Source: Nemertoderma westbladi (Eukaryota; Xenacoelomorpha; Nemertodermatida; Nemertodermatidae). From it: DNA of 43,054 nucleotides. The notes under the pieces are model-generated. The model searched no databases, was not told the DNA's origin, and was given only the letters and a program-made list of their open reading frames with translations. A program made the translations under genes and the position numbers. The DNA lies in assembly GCA_032718475.1 (NCBI GenBank), contig JAUCBJ010004665.1, positions 1 to 43,054 of the forward strand, given 5' to 3'. This document shows, one piece after another, positions 20,234 to 32,000 of the stretch (within the stretch, counting starts at the first letter, position 1; each line of letters begins with the position of its first letter).

Positions 20234-20682
20234 GTTGAAGGTAATTTACAAAGTTGTAGGTGAAAATTCGTTATAAAGAAAAAATAGAGAGAAATCTAGC
20301 TGTCACTTACAATTAATAATATCTTGACATTGAATAAAACGTACGTGCAGATGATGTGTTTTTTGCGACAACTGAATGGTAGGACTGGCTATATAAGTAC
20401 AGGCAGATGATATGTTTTAAACGGAACTTTATTTCTTCAAATATGTTTCTAATTGGATCAGCAATTAATGTTCTGTGTTTCCCAATAGAGATATTATCTA
20501 TCGCAAATAAATGCTTATGTGATGGAATGCTTGGCCGCTATGAAATAAATGGGAGTGTTGAAAAATCACCTCGTGGGAAATTTTATAATGATGTTTAAAT
20601 CAGATAGTAAGAACAAATAGTGAAGAACAAATAGTGAAGAACAAATAGTGAAGAACAAATAGATAGTGAGAACGTAATTGTC
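20234..20682. other. Intergenic region between FReD genes A2 and B2
   Basis: AT-rich. CTTTATAAC on the minus strand at 20271-20279, about 40 bp before the A2 start codon, could be a TATA box. A 14-bp tandem repeat (GAACAAATAGTGAA, about 3.5 copies) spans 20611-20667 and abuts the truncated FReD of gene B2. No other feature was recognised. Confidence 0.5.
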
Positions 20683-21432
20683 GTTAGAATCTCCAATGCT
20701 AAGGTTCTGGTACTCGGCGTATTTGTGTTCGTCTTTATACCAGTGATCTACCCTAAGTACTACACCATGTTTACTAAGTTTATATATCTGATCTAAACCG
20801 ATCCAGAAGTTATTCTCTAAGTCACCGAAACCGGAAGTGTAATTCACCCAATTTAAATAGAAATCCTGAGAACCATCCACACGTCGCTGTATTACAATCC
20901 AGGGGCCGCCAGGGCCACTGAGTTGTCGCACCTCGTAAATCGTTTTATACCGAAATGGTGGTTGATGATAGCGGTGGTGTTTAATGGGGTATTTAGGCAA
21001 ACAAACATAGGGTCGAGTTGCATCCATAGTTCGAAAACTGTTAATTTGTCGCTTAACTCAGAATTATTCTTGTTCAACTTACGTATCTCTTTTTCATAAA
21101 ACTCATCCAATTTCTTAAATCTTTCTGCAACATTTATATTTTGAAATGCCATATTGGATTCTAGTTCTTTTATATTCTTAGCCATTACTACCAACCAACA
21201 AGGCTATTATAGTGACAACCAGAATAACAGTGACTACCAGACCAGCTACTACAACCCCCCATCGTCTACCCGACATTCTATCTCTACCATTCAATCTATC
21301 ATTCCCAACTCCGCTGTCCGTAGAAGTTACCGGATTTTCATTAATATTACTCGTAGATACAATCTCGTAACTTTCATCTGGAATTTCCTCTAACTCAACT
21401 TCAGAATATTGACATACATTTTGGTTCGCCAT
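20566..21432 (-). pseudogene. Broken FReD gene B2 (duplicate of B1)
   Basis: Homologous to B1 from the start codon at 21432 down to about 20673. Compared with B1 there is a 2-bp deletion just after the transmembrane segment (near 21185), which produces a stop after 84 codons. A 2-bp insertion lies at the start of the FReD (near 20914). The two changes cancel, so the frame after 20914 is again the original one, but the roughly 270 bp between them is out of frame. FReD homology then stops at NDNY, the same codon as in B1, and runs into unrelated sequence with a stop at 20566. The pieces that remain readable are tail plus helix, stalk (in another frame), and half FReD. I regard it as a pseudogene unless the two indels are sequencing errors. 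Confidence 0.8.
20611..20667. repeat. 14-bp tandem repeat next to the FReD breakpoint of gene B2
   Basis: GAACAAATAGTGAA is repeated at 20611, 20625 and 20639, with a variant at 20653. It occupies the position that the 29-bp minisatellite occupies in gene B1 but is unrelated in sequence. Confidence 0.85.
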
Positions 21433-22697
21433 TTATTACAGCAATAAATAATGTGTCACCTCTTATATCAATTTTTGAATCCACTTTTCAACTTTTCAAG
21501 GCAATATAAAGTAATTTGAAGGTAGATAAGATATGGATAAAGTTTCAAACTAAAATTACTTGAAATGAAAAAACCAACAAATAGCTGCATAAAATTGTTG
21601 GAACTTCTTTCAAGAGCTCAGTGCCTTGAAAAATTATTCCCTATATTATATTTCTGCATGTGTGTGTAGTGTTAGTGGGGAAAATCTAAAGCTATCAGAA
21701 TGTCTTAAGAATTAAAATGTTTAAAATTTTCGATTTTTTATTTTTAATTTCATCTAGAGCAGAATTTAATGAGGATTTCAAATCTGAAAACGGTTTAGCG
21801 AGATCTCTTTTACTTTTCGAGTTATGGTTGTCTGTCCGTCTGTCTCTCTTTTGGTCTGACTGTCAGAATGCAACAATGTTCATGTTACAAAATTTATGTT
21901 GTAAGTTTTCATATTTTGTTGAACCTCATCAGTCTGCCTGTCTGCCTGCGTTTCTGTCTGTCTGCCGTAATTCATGCAGTTAGCTTTAATATTTTGTGGA
22001 ATCTCGACTGCCTGTCTCTCGGACTGTCCCTCTAATATTTTTGCAGTCATACAGACCCTAGATAGACAGAAAAAATTCAGCTAATTACGAAAACTGACAT
22101 CGGAAATAAAATTACCGACCACAAAAACCCCCATAGAGAAATTTTTAGCTATTGTGTTCTAATTATTATATTTTGACGGACAGACCGACAGACAAACTGA
22201 CACACAGACAGACATCAGATAGTCAGTTAGAAGACTAGATTTTCAAAAAAAAATAGAAAACTGACATCGGCAATGAATTCTCCTACCAGGAAAACCCCCA
22301 TAGGTAGTAGTTTGGTGTGGTATCCTTCCGTATAGGCAGACTTACTTTATCACATTATATTCATTCATATTCACATAAAATAATTGGCGGGAAGGTTTAA
22401 ACTAAAGAGTATTATCCCAGAATTACATTTTTTCACACAAAAAACACTACTCCTCCGCCATTTCTAAACTTTTTTTGTGATTTTTTATTTTTATGAAAGA
22501 AAATTTAATAAGCTTTAATATTCTTCGGCCACTTTTTTTGATTTCAGAATATTTCCGCATTTTTTTAAAGAAAAAACATAAAAAAACGTGGATTTTTTCA
22601 ATTTATAATAATTTTGAATTTTTTTTTACAAAATTTCCAATTATCCGAAATAGAAAATGAAAATAAAAAAAGTGGCCGAAGAATATGATGAAAATTA
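21433..22697. other. Duplicated transposon-derived spacer 5' of FReD gene B2
   Basis: Partner of 14628-15735. It has two extra segments compared with the left copy, at about 21630-21715 and 21900-21978. The 21-bp inverted repeat is retained at 22518-22538 and 22666-22686. Similarity to the left copy ends near 22697, which marks the right edge of the duplicated block. Confidence 0.75.
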
Positions 22698-22999
22698 ACA
22701 TGCTGGTTCCAAAAAATGTGGCATCGAAAAATGAAAATGGAAAATAATGGAGGAGTCTTTTTGGCAAAATTTTTTAAATCTTACGCCAGCCGCAAGGTGG
22801 CGCTAAAATTTTTTTTTTCACATTTTTATTTACTTAAGTTCATTCTCTTTTCGATGGTATATAGTTTTCTGCGCATTCTTCAACCATATTGGAGATATAA
22901 ACAAATAAAAAAAAAACCACAAGGGGGGCGCACCCCCCCCCCCCCCCCCCCCCCACCCCCCCTTACGGGAACTGATTTGGATAACTGTAGTATAAATAA
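22698..22999. other. Spacer with poly-C tract
   Basis: AT-rich sequence with a poly-C run at about 22932-22955 interrupted by A and followed by further C. An open frame of 108 codons at 22716-23042 reads through this low-complexity run and shows no protein features, so it is not called. Confidence 0.5.
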
Positions 23000-23059
23000 A
23001 GTAGAGGACTTTACACTTTACTCCAGCAGACGGGTTCTTTAACTCAGTGTGGTAACAGG

Positions 23060-23185
23060 ATGGACAACGCTATCGCACCACACATGCGTCATATCACAGG
23101 GATTGCACCACGTATTCTGTACAACATGATTCCACCCACTCTCAACGGAGCGGTAGGCGCTGCTGTTATCCTAAGACAAGTGTAG
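23060..23185 (+). CDS. Short unrecognised ORF (41 residues)
   Basis: ATG at 23060 opens 41 codons ending TAG at 23183-23185. The frame is open upstream back to about 23000, so it could be the last part of a longer or spliced coding region. Composition is balanced and less AT-rich than its surroundings, and the peptide (for example IAPRILYNMIPPTLNGAVGA) looks protein-like rather than low-complexity. I do not recognise a family. It may be a relic of a transposable-element protein or chance. Confidence 0.25.
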   Translation: MDNAIAPHMRHITGIAPRILYNMIPPTLNGAVGAAVILRQV

Positions 23186-23213
23186 CAGTCCGAAAGTACA
23201 ATAAAAATGTTGG

Positions 23214-23593
23214 CCCATGTGAAGAATACCAGACTTTCTGCAGTTATATTTCACTTTGCAGTTACCCCCATGTGAAGAATTCCAGACTTTCTGCCGTTAT
23301 ATTTCACTTTGCAGTTACCCCCATGTGAAGAATACCAGACTTTCTGCCGTTATATTTCACTTTGCAGTTACCCCCATGTGAAGAATACCAGGTTTTCACC
23401 AAAAACACAGGTTACAGAAGGGTTGAATCTAACCAAAACAATAAACGAATTAGTATATGTACAGGTTATAAGACAGAAATAAGCGCTATAAAACACTTAA
23501 TAAAGATAAATTTAAAAAAATGAAAAATCTTCATATATAAAATTCCAATAAAAATGTCGACCGAAAAGTGAAATCCTGGTATTCTTCACATGA
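23214..23593. repeat. 53-bp tandem repeat with an inverted partner
   Basis: CCCATGTGAAGAATACCAGA starts near 23214, 23267, 23320 and 23373, a 53-bp period of about 3.4 copies. The reverse complement CTGGTATTCTTCACATG lies at 23576-23592. The whole therefore resembles an inverted-repeat element whose left end has been amplified. Inside lies the dispersed motif CTAACCAAAACAATAAAC at about 23431-23448. Confidence 0.8.
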
Positions 23594-24265
23594 GGGAAAA
23601 TGTTAGATTATATTATTATGTGACTTTCTTTTGGAATTTTTCGAACTCATTATATTAAAGATCGGTAGGCGCTAGCATAAAATTAGAAACGGTTGATATT
23701 TTGGATAAAAGAATATAATTTATACATTTATTTATCGTAACTTATTAGAAACCTATAATTATAGTAATAAAAGTGGGTTGCTAATTCAAATAGAGAACAT
23801 CATATCAGTTTTGAATGTAAAGCTGTACATTTATACTAGCGAAGTAATGCAGACAGACAGACCTTTTACAGCTCCATGTGAGTAATAAATATCAAAACCA
23901 ATATAGGATGATAATAGATGAGTAATGCCGAGGATGCAATATCGGCTACGGAGTGAGATATGTTACGGTGTGAGAAGGTGTGGCGTGGAAGAGGTATTAT
24001 AGTTGGATGGACTTTAGTTATTGGTTTGTACGTTGTTCGCAAATTGTCCGTTGTCCGTCGTTTTCCGTTAACATTATTGGTGTATTTAATTGGTGAGATT
24101 AACATTATGACTAGTTGATTTCAGAAACAATACACGTTGTAAGTCACACAACCATTCTTATTCACGACACATCCTCTGGGGTCCATTCATATCTATCGAC
24201 CGGTCTGTCAGACAGCAGGTTTCCTTTCAGAACCCCGGCCGGGTGGACGGTAAGGAGATGCGTGG
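23594..24265. other. Spacer, no gene seen
   Basis: AT-rich, with a small TTGTCCGTTGTCCGTCGTTT repeat cluster near 24040. No coding region or bounded element recognised. Confidence 0.4.
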
Positions 24266-24312
24266 AACATAGTCAACCACAATTCTTGTTCATAATTGTG
24301 GTTGACTATGTT
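24266..24312. repeat. Perfect 19-bp palindrome at the 5' edge of a LINE fragment
   Basis: AACATAGTCAACCACAATT at 24266-24284 is exactly mirrored at 24294-24312 around a 9-bp loop. Recognisable retrotransposon coding sequence starts about 20 bp further on. Confidence 0.95.
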
Positions 24313-24330
24313 CTCCTGCCAAGTACCTAA

Positions 24331-25165
24331 AACCTAACTGATCTAGACTTTGCTGATGACTTAGGAGTACTCTCAGAATCATTAGAGGGAGCCCAACGGC
24401 TCCTCAGCTCATTAGAACATGCTGCTTCTAGTGTTGGTCTTTTTATTAACTCCAAAAAGACCAATATTTTGACAGTTAATTTTGAAAGTCCCCAGCAAGT
24501 CTCTGATCGGATGAGCATAAGCTCAAAGGATGGTATGCTTGAGCATGTGGATGACTTCTGTTACCTGGGATCATGGATCCGGAAGTCAGGTGATGACCTT
24601 CGAATACGTAAGGAAAAGGCATGGGCAGCCTTGAATAGGCTTTCCAGGATTTGGAAGTCACCGAGAATTAATCGGAAACTTAAGGTCCGGTTATTTAGAG
24701 CAGCAGTAGTTCCAGTACTCCTCTATGGGAGTCCATGCTGGGCTCTAACTGCTGAGGACACCAAATCTCTGGATGGCACATTCACAAGAATGCTACGCCG
24801 GGTTCATTGTGTCAAGTACAAAGCACACATCTCCAACCAGACACTATATAACATTGGAGGTCTCTCATTGGTTCCCCCAAGCATGACACTAGAACAAAGC
24901 CGCCTCCGCTTTGCAGGACATTGCTTTCGCCGTGAGGAATGTGCTTAATCTTGTGCTTTGGCAGCCTGATGGAGTGAATAAGCATGGTGGACAGCCCATG
25001 ACTTTCTTGAGATGCATCTTAAAGGACACTGGCCTTGAAGATGCGGATGATCTAGCAAATGTCATGGGTGATAGGGAGTTGTGGCGGCTCAATTTTGTCG
25101 ACAAGCCGGCACAGCATTCTTAAAAATGCAGCTGCAATGCAGCTTGCCGATCCTAGTAGTATAGG
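24331..25165 (+). mobile_element. LINE (non-LTR retrotransposon) 3' fragment, copy 2
   Basis: The plus strand encodes the end of a reverse transcriptase starting with the catalytic LDFADDLG motif at 24343-24366. It continues with CYLGSWIRKSGDD, KAWAALNRL, PVLLYGSPCWALTAED, LRFAGHCFRRE and, after a frameshift, GDRELWRLNFVDK and a stop after QHS. Compared with copy 1 a net 5-bp loss near 24937 breaks the frame. Everything upstream of the FADD motif is absent (5' truncation). The 3' non-coding end GCAGCTTGCCGATCCTAG matches copy 1. It lies outside the FReD duplication and in opposite orientation to copy 1. It is dead; clade uncertain. Confidence 0.9.
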
Positions 25166-25538
25166 GTGAACGTGAGAAGGGAGGTAGATATTCAACTAGA
25201 GTTACACTCGGGAATCAGATTAGGGCTTTCGACATTCTCACCACACAACGAGATCTACTGACATTCTAGAAGATATTACAATGAAACCAAACCTGATACC
25301 TAAAATTGTCAATAAGATTGATTCAAACTTTGATCATTAAACTTTAATAATCTGTTAATGTTTATTATAAAAGTTTAGAAATTCCACGCTAAATGTCAAA
25401 TTTTCCCCATGTTTGCAGATTCCTCACCCCGCGCAACGCAGGTTTTTTTTAATTTAAGTGCTAACAGAAACTCTGTTGCCAGATTAACCAATGAACTAAC
25501 ATTTACACACTTTAGCTTACACACCGTTTTTGCGCGGA
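25166..25538. other. Spacer, no gene seen
   Basis: AT-rich with no recognised coding or structured feature. Confidence 0.4.
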
Positions 25539-25755
25539 GCACACCTAGTTCAGTAAAGTTACACACCTAGTTCAGTAAAGTTACACACCACACACCTAGT
25601 TCAGTAAAGTTACACACCTAGTTCAGCAAAGTTACACACCTAGTTCAGTAAAGTTACACACCTAGTTCAGTAAAGTTACACACCTAGTTCAGTAAAGTTA
25701 CACACCAAGTTCAGTAAAGTTACACACCTAGTTCAGTAAAGTTACACACCTGGTT
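25539..25755. repeat. 22-bp tandem repeat, 9 copies
   Basis: ACACCTAGTTCAGTAAAGTT is the core of a 22-bp unit. One 8-bp insertion (ACACCACA) interrupts the register near 25587, and a final partial copy ends at CCTGGTTCATC. Confidence 0.9.
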
Positions 25756-26030
25756 CATCATCAGATCCGTCAAGGAAACTCAAATGGCTAAAGCAGGATG
25801 TTGGGAGGAAGTCAGAAAGTTTTCCCATCTGAACCCTAAAAGGATAGATAATAAAGGAACTAATAAAAGTCTTTATTAAAGGTGAAATTACACTGAAAAA
25901 TTAACTTATAACTATAGAAAATAAAAATACGTTTATAGACTGTCAGTTTGTATTAAACTTATCTACAAACAAGAACTATTGTATGTTTTATTGGATATGA
26001 CTATATTATTATTATTATTTTTTAATTAAT
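25756..26030. other. Short spacer between 22-bp and 35-bp arrays
   Basis: AT-rich unique sequence, no feature recognised beyond a (TTA)n run just before the satellite. Confidence 0.4.
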
Positions 26031-29000
26031 ATAATTTTATTCACTAAGACCAACCTTATGTATCAATAATTTTATTTACTAAGACCAACCTTATGTATCA
26101 ATAATTTTATTCACTAATACCGACTTAATGTATCAATAATTTTATTTACTAAGACCGACCTTATGTATCAATAATTTTATTCACTAAGACCGACCTTATG
26201 TATCAATAATTTCATTCACTAAGACCGACCTTATGTATCAATAATTTTATTCACTAAGACCGACCTTATGTATCAATAATTTCATTCACTAAGACCGACC
26301 TTATGTATCAATAATTTTATTCACTAAGACCGACCTTATGTATCAATAATTTTATTTACTAAGACCGACCTTATGTATCAATAATTTTATTTACTAAGAC
26401 CGACCTTATGTATCAACAATTTTATTTACTAAGACCGACCTTATGTATCAATAATTTCATTTACTAAGACTGACCTTATGTATCAATAATTTTATTCACT
26501 AAGACCGACCTTATGTATCAATAATTTTATTTACTAAGACCGACCTTATGTATCAATAATTTTATTAACTAAGACCGACCTTATGTATCAATAATTTTAT
26601 TTACTAAGACCGAACTTATGTATCAATAATTTTATTTACTAAGACCGACCTTATGTATCAATAATTTTATTTACTAAGACCGACCTTATGTATCAATAAT
26701 TTTATTCACTAAGACCGACCTTATGTATCAATAATTTTATTTACTAAGACCGACCTTATGTATCAATAATTTTATTTACTAAGACCGACCTTAAGTATAA
26801 ATAATTTTATTCACTAAGACCGACCTTATGTATCAATAATTTTATTTACTAAGACCGACCTTATGTATCAATAATTTTATTTACTAAGACCGACCTTATG
26901 TATCAATAATTTTATTCACTAAGACCGACCTTATGTACCAATAATTTTATTCACTAAGACCGACCTTATGTATCAATAATTTTATTTACTAAGACCGACC
27001 TTATGTATCAATAATTTTATTCACTAAGAACGAAATAATGTATCAATAATATTATTTACTAAGACCGACCTTATGTATCAATAATTTTATTCACTAATAC
27101 CGACTTAATGTATCAATAATTTTATTCACTAAGAACGAACTAATGTATCAATAATATTATTTACTAAGACCGACCTTATGAATCAATAATTTTATTTACT
27201 AAGACCGACCTTATGTATCAATAATTTTATTCACTAAGAACGAAATAATGTATCAATAATATTATTTACTAAGACCGACCGTATGTATCAATAATTTTAT
27301 TTACTAAGACCGACCTTATGTATCAATAATTTTATTCACTAAGACCGACCTTATGTATCAATAATTTTATTTACTAAGACCGACCTTATGTATCAATAAT
27401 TTTATTTACTAAGACCGACCTTATGTATCAATAATTTTATTTACTAAGACCGACCTTATGTATCAATAATTTTATTTACTAAGACCGACCTTATGTATCA
27501 ATAATTTTATTTACTAAGACCGACCTTATGTATCAATAATTTTATTCACTAAGACCGACCTTATGTATCAATAATTTTATTTACTAAGACCGACCTTAAG
27601 TATAAATAATTTTATTCACTAAGACCGACCTTATGTATCAATAATTTTATTTACTAAGACCGACCTTATGTATCAATAATTTTATTTACTAAGACCGACC
27701 TTATGTATCAATAATTTTATTTACTAAGACCGACCTTATGTATCAATAATTATATTTACTAAGACCGACCTTATGTATCAATAATTCTATTCACTAAGAC
27801 CGACCTTATGTTATCAATAATTTTATTTACTAAGACCGACCTTATGTATCAATAATTTTATTCACTAAGACCGACCTTATGTATCAATAATTTTATTCAC
27901 TAAGACCAAACTAATGTATCAATAATTTTACTCACTAAGACCGAGCTTAAGTATCAATAATTTTATTTACTAAGACCGACCTTATGTATCAATAATTTTA
28001 TTTACTAAGACCGACCTTATGTATCAATAATTTTATTCACTAAGACCGACCTTATGTATCAATAATTTTATTTACTAAGACCGACCTTATGTATCAATAA
28101 TTTTATTTACTAAGACCGACCTTATGTATCAATAATTTTATTTACTAAGACCGACCTTATGTATCAATAATTTTATTTACTAAGACCGACCTTATGTATC
28201 AATAATTTTATTTACTAAGACCGACCTTATGTATCAATAATTTTATTCACTAAGACCGACCTTATGTACCAATAATTTTATTCACTAAGACCGACCTTAT
28301 GTATCAATAATTTTATTCACTAAGATCAAACTAATGTATCAATAATTTTACTCACTAAGACCGACCTTATGTATCAATAATTTTATTTACTAAGACCGAC
28401 CTTATATATCAATAATTTTATTTACTAAGACCGACCTTATGTTATCAATAATTTTATTTACTAAGACCGACCTTATGTATCAATAATTTTATTCACTAAG
28501 ACCGACCTTATGTATCAATAATTTTATTCACTAAGACCAAACTAATGTATCAATAATTTTACTCACTAAGACCGAGCTTAAGTATCAATAATTTTATTTA
28601 CTAAGACCGACCTTATGTATCAATAATTTTATTTACTAAGACCGACCTTATGTATCAATAATTTTATTCACTAAGACCGACCTTATGTATCAATAATTTT
28701 ATTTACTAAGACCGACCTTATGTATCAATAATTTTATTTACTAAGACCGACCTTATGTATCAATAATTTTATTTACTAAGACCGACCTTATGTATCAATA
28801 ATTTTATTTACTAAGACCGACCTTATGTATCAATAATTTTATTTACTAAGACCGACCTTATGTATCAATAATTTTATTCACTAAGACCGACCTTATGTAC
28901 CAATAATTTTATTCACTAAGACCGACCTTATGTATCAATAATTTTATTCACTAAGATCAAACTAATGTATCAATAATTTTACTCACTAAGACCGACCTTA

Positions 29001-32000
29001 TGTATCAATAATTTTATTTACTAAGACCGACCTTATATATCAATAATTTTATTTACTAAGACCGACCTTATGTATCAATAATTTTATTTACTAAGACCGA
29101 CCTTAAGTATAAATAATTTTATTCACTAAGACCGACCTTATGTATCAATAATTTTATTTACTAAGACCGACCTTATGTATCAATAATTTTATTTACTAAG
29201 ACCGACCTTATGTATCAATAATTTTATTTACTAAGACCGACCTTATGTATCAACAATTATATTTACTAAGACCGACCTTATGTATCAATAATTCTATTCA
29301 CTAAGACCGACCTTATGTATCAATAATTTTATTTACTAAGACCGACCTTATGTATCAATAATTTTATTCACTAAGACCGACCTTATGTATCAATAATTTT
29401 ATTCACTAAGACCAAACTAATGTATCAATAATTTTACTCACTAAGACCGACCTTAAGTATCAATAATTTTATTTACTAAGACCGTCCTTATGTATCAATA
29501 ATTTTATTTACTAAGACCGACCTTATGTATCAATAATTTTATTTACTAAGACCGACCTTATGTATCAATAATTTTATTTACTAAGACCGACCTTATGTAT
29601 CAATAATTTTATTTACTAAGACCGACCTTATGTATCAATAATTTTATTTACTAAGACCGACCTTATGTATCAATAATTTTATTTACTAAGACCGACCTTA
29701 TGTATCAATAATTTTATTTACTAAGACCGACCTTATGTATCAATAATTTTATTCACTAAGACCGACCTTATGTATCAATAATTTTATTTACTAAGACCGA
29801 CCTTATGTATCAATAATTTTATTTACTAAGACCGACCTTATGTATCAATAATTTTATTCACTAAGACCGACCTTATGTATCAATAATTTTATTTACTAAG
29901 ACCGACCTTATTTATCAATAATTTTATTTACTAAGACCGACCTTATGTATCAATAATTTTATTCACTAAGACCAACCTTATGTATCAATAATTTTATTTA
30001 CTAAGACCGACCTTATGTATCAATAATTTTATTTACTAAGACCGACCTTATGTATCAATAATTTTATTCACTAAGACCGACCTTATGTATCAATAATTTT
30101 ATTCACTAAGACCAACCTTATGTATCAATAATTTTATTTACTAAGACCGACCTTATGTATCAATAATTTTATTTACTAAGACCGACCTTATGTATCAATA
30201 ATTTTATTCACTAAGACCGACCTTATGTATCAATAATTTTATTCACTAAGACCAACCTTATGTATCAATAATTTTATTTACTAAGACCGACCTTATGTAT
30301 CAATAATTTTATTTACTAAGACCGACCTTATGTATCAATAATTTTATTCACTAAGACCGACCTTATGTATCAATAATTTTATTCACTAAGACCAACCTTA
30401 TGTATCAATAATTTTATTTACTAAGACCGACCTTATGTATCAATAATTTTATTTACTAAGACCGACCTTATGTATCAATAATTTTATTTACTAAGACCGA
30501 CCTTATGTATCAATAATTTTATTCACTAAGACCGACCTTATGTATCAATAATTTTATTTACTAAGACCGACCTTATTTATCAATAATTTTATTTACTAAG
30601 ACCGACCTTATGTATCAATAATTTTATTCACTAAGACCAACCTTATGTATCAATAATTTTATTTACTAAGACCGACCTTATGTATCAATAATTTTATTTA
30701 CTAAGACCGACCTTATGTATCAATAATTTTATTTACTAAGACCGACCTTATGTATCAATAATTTTATTTACTAAGACCGACCTTATTTATCAATAATTTT
30801 ATTTACTAAGACCGACCTTATGTATCAATAATTTTATTCACTAAGACCAACCTTATGTATCAATAATTTTATTTACTAAGACCGACCTTATGTATCAATA
30901 ATTTTATTTACTAAGACCGACCTTATGTATCAATAATTTTATTCACTAAGACCGACCTTATGTATCAATAATTTTATTCACTAAGACCAACCTTATGTAT
31001 CAATAATTTTATTTACTAAGACCGACCTTATGTATCAATAATTTTATTTACTAAGACCGACCTTATGTATCAATAATTTTATTCACTAAGACCGACCTTA
31101 TGTATCAATAATTTTATTCACTAAGACCAACCTTATGTATCAATAATTTTATTTACTAAGACCGACCTTATGTATCAATAATTTTATTTACTAAGACCGA
31201 CCTTATGTATCAATAATTTTATTCACTAAGACCGACCTTATGTATCAATAATTTTATTCACTAAGACCAACCTTATGTATCAATAATTTTATTTACTAAG
31301 ACCGACCTTATGTATCAATAATTTTATTTACTAAGACCGACCTTATGTATCAATAATTTTATTTACTAAGACCGACCTTATGTATCAATAATTTTATTCA
31401 CTAAGACCGACCTTATGTATCAATAATTTTATTTACTAAGACCGACCTTATTTATCAATAATTTTATTTACTAAGACCGACCTTATGTATCAATAATATT
31501 ATTCACTAAGACCAACCTTATGTATCAATAATTTTATTTACTAAGACCGACCTTATGTATCAATAATTTTATTTACTAAGACCAACCTTATGTATCAATA
31601 ATTTTATTTACTAAGACCGACCTTATGTATCAATAATTTTATTTACTAAGACCGACCTTATGTATCAATAATTTTATTTACTAAGACCGACCTTATGTAT
31701 CAATAATTCTATTCACTAAGACCGACCTTATGTATCAATAATTTTATTTACTAAGACCGACCTTATGTATCAATAATTCTATTTACTAAGACCGACCTTA
31801 TGTATCAATAATTTTATTTACTAAGACCGACCTTATGTATCAATAATTTTATTTACTAAGACCGACCTTATGTATCAATAATTTTATTTACTAAGACCGA
31901 CCTTATGTATCAATAATTTTATTTACTAAGACCGACCTTATGTATCAATAATTTTATTCACTAAGACCGACCTTATGTATCAATAATTTTATTTACTAAG

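Noticed and set aside
19543-20238. 231-codon plus-strand frame opposite the A2 tail repeats.
   Set aside because: Antisense shadow of the 57-bp coding repeat. The minus-strand frame continues into a transmembrane segment and a complete FReD.
21900-21978. Possible 75-bp intron (GTAAG start, GCAG end) in the right copy only.
   Set aside because: Better explained as an indel between duplicates in non-coding repeat sequence; no exons flank it.
22716-23042. 108-codon plus-strand frame through the poly-C run.
   Set aside because: Contains a proline run from the homopolymer and no protein features; homopolymer length is uncertain.
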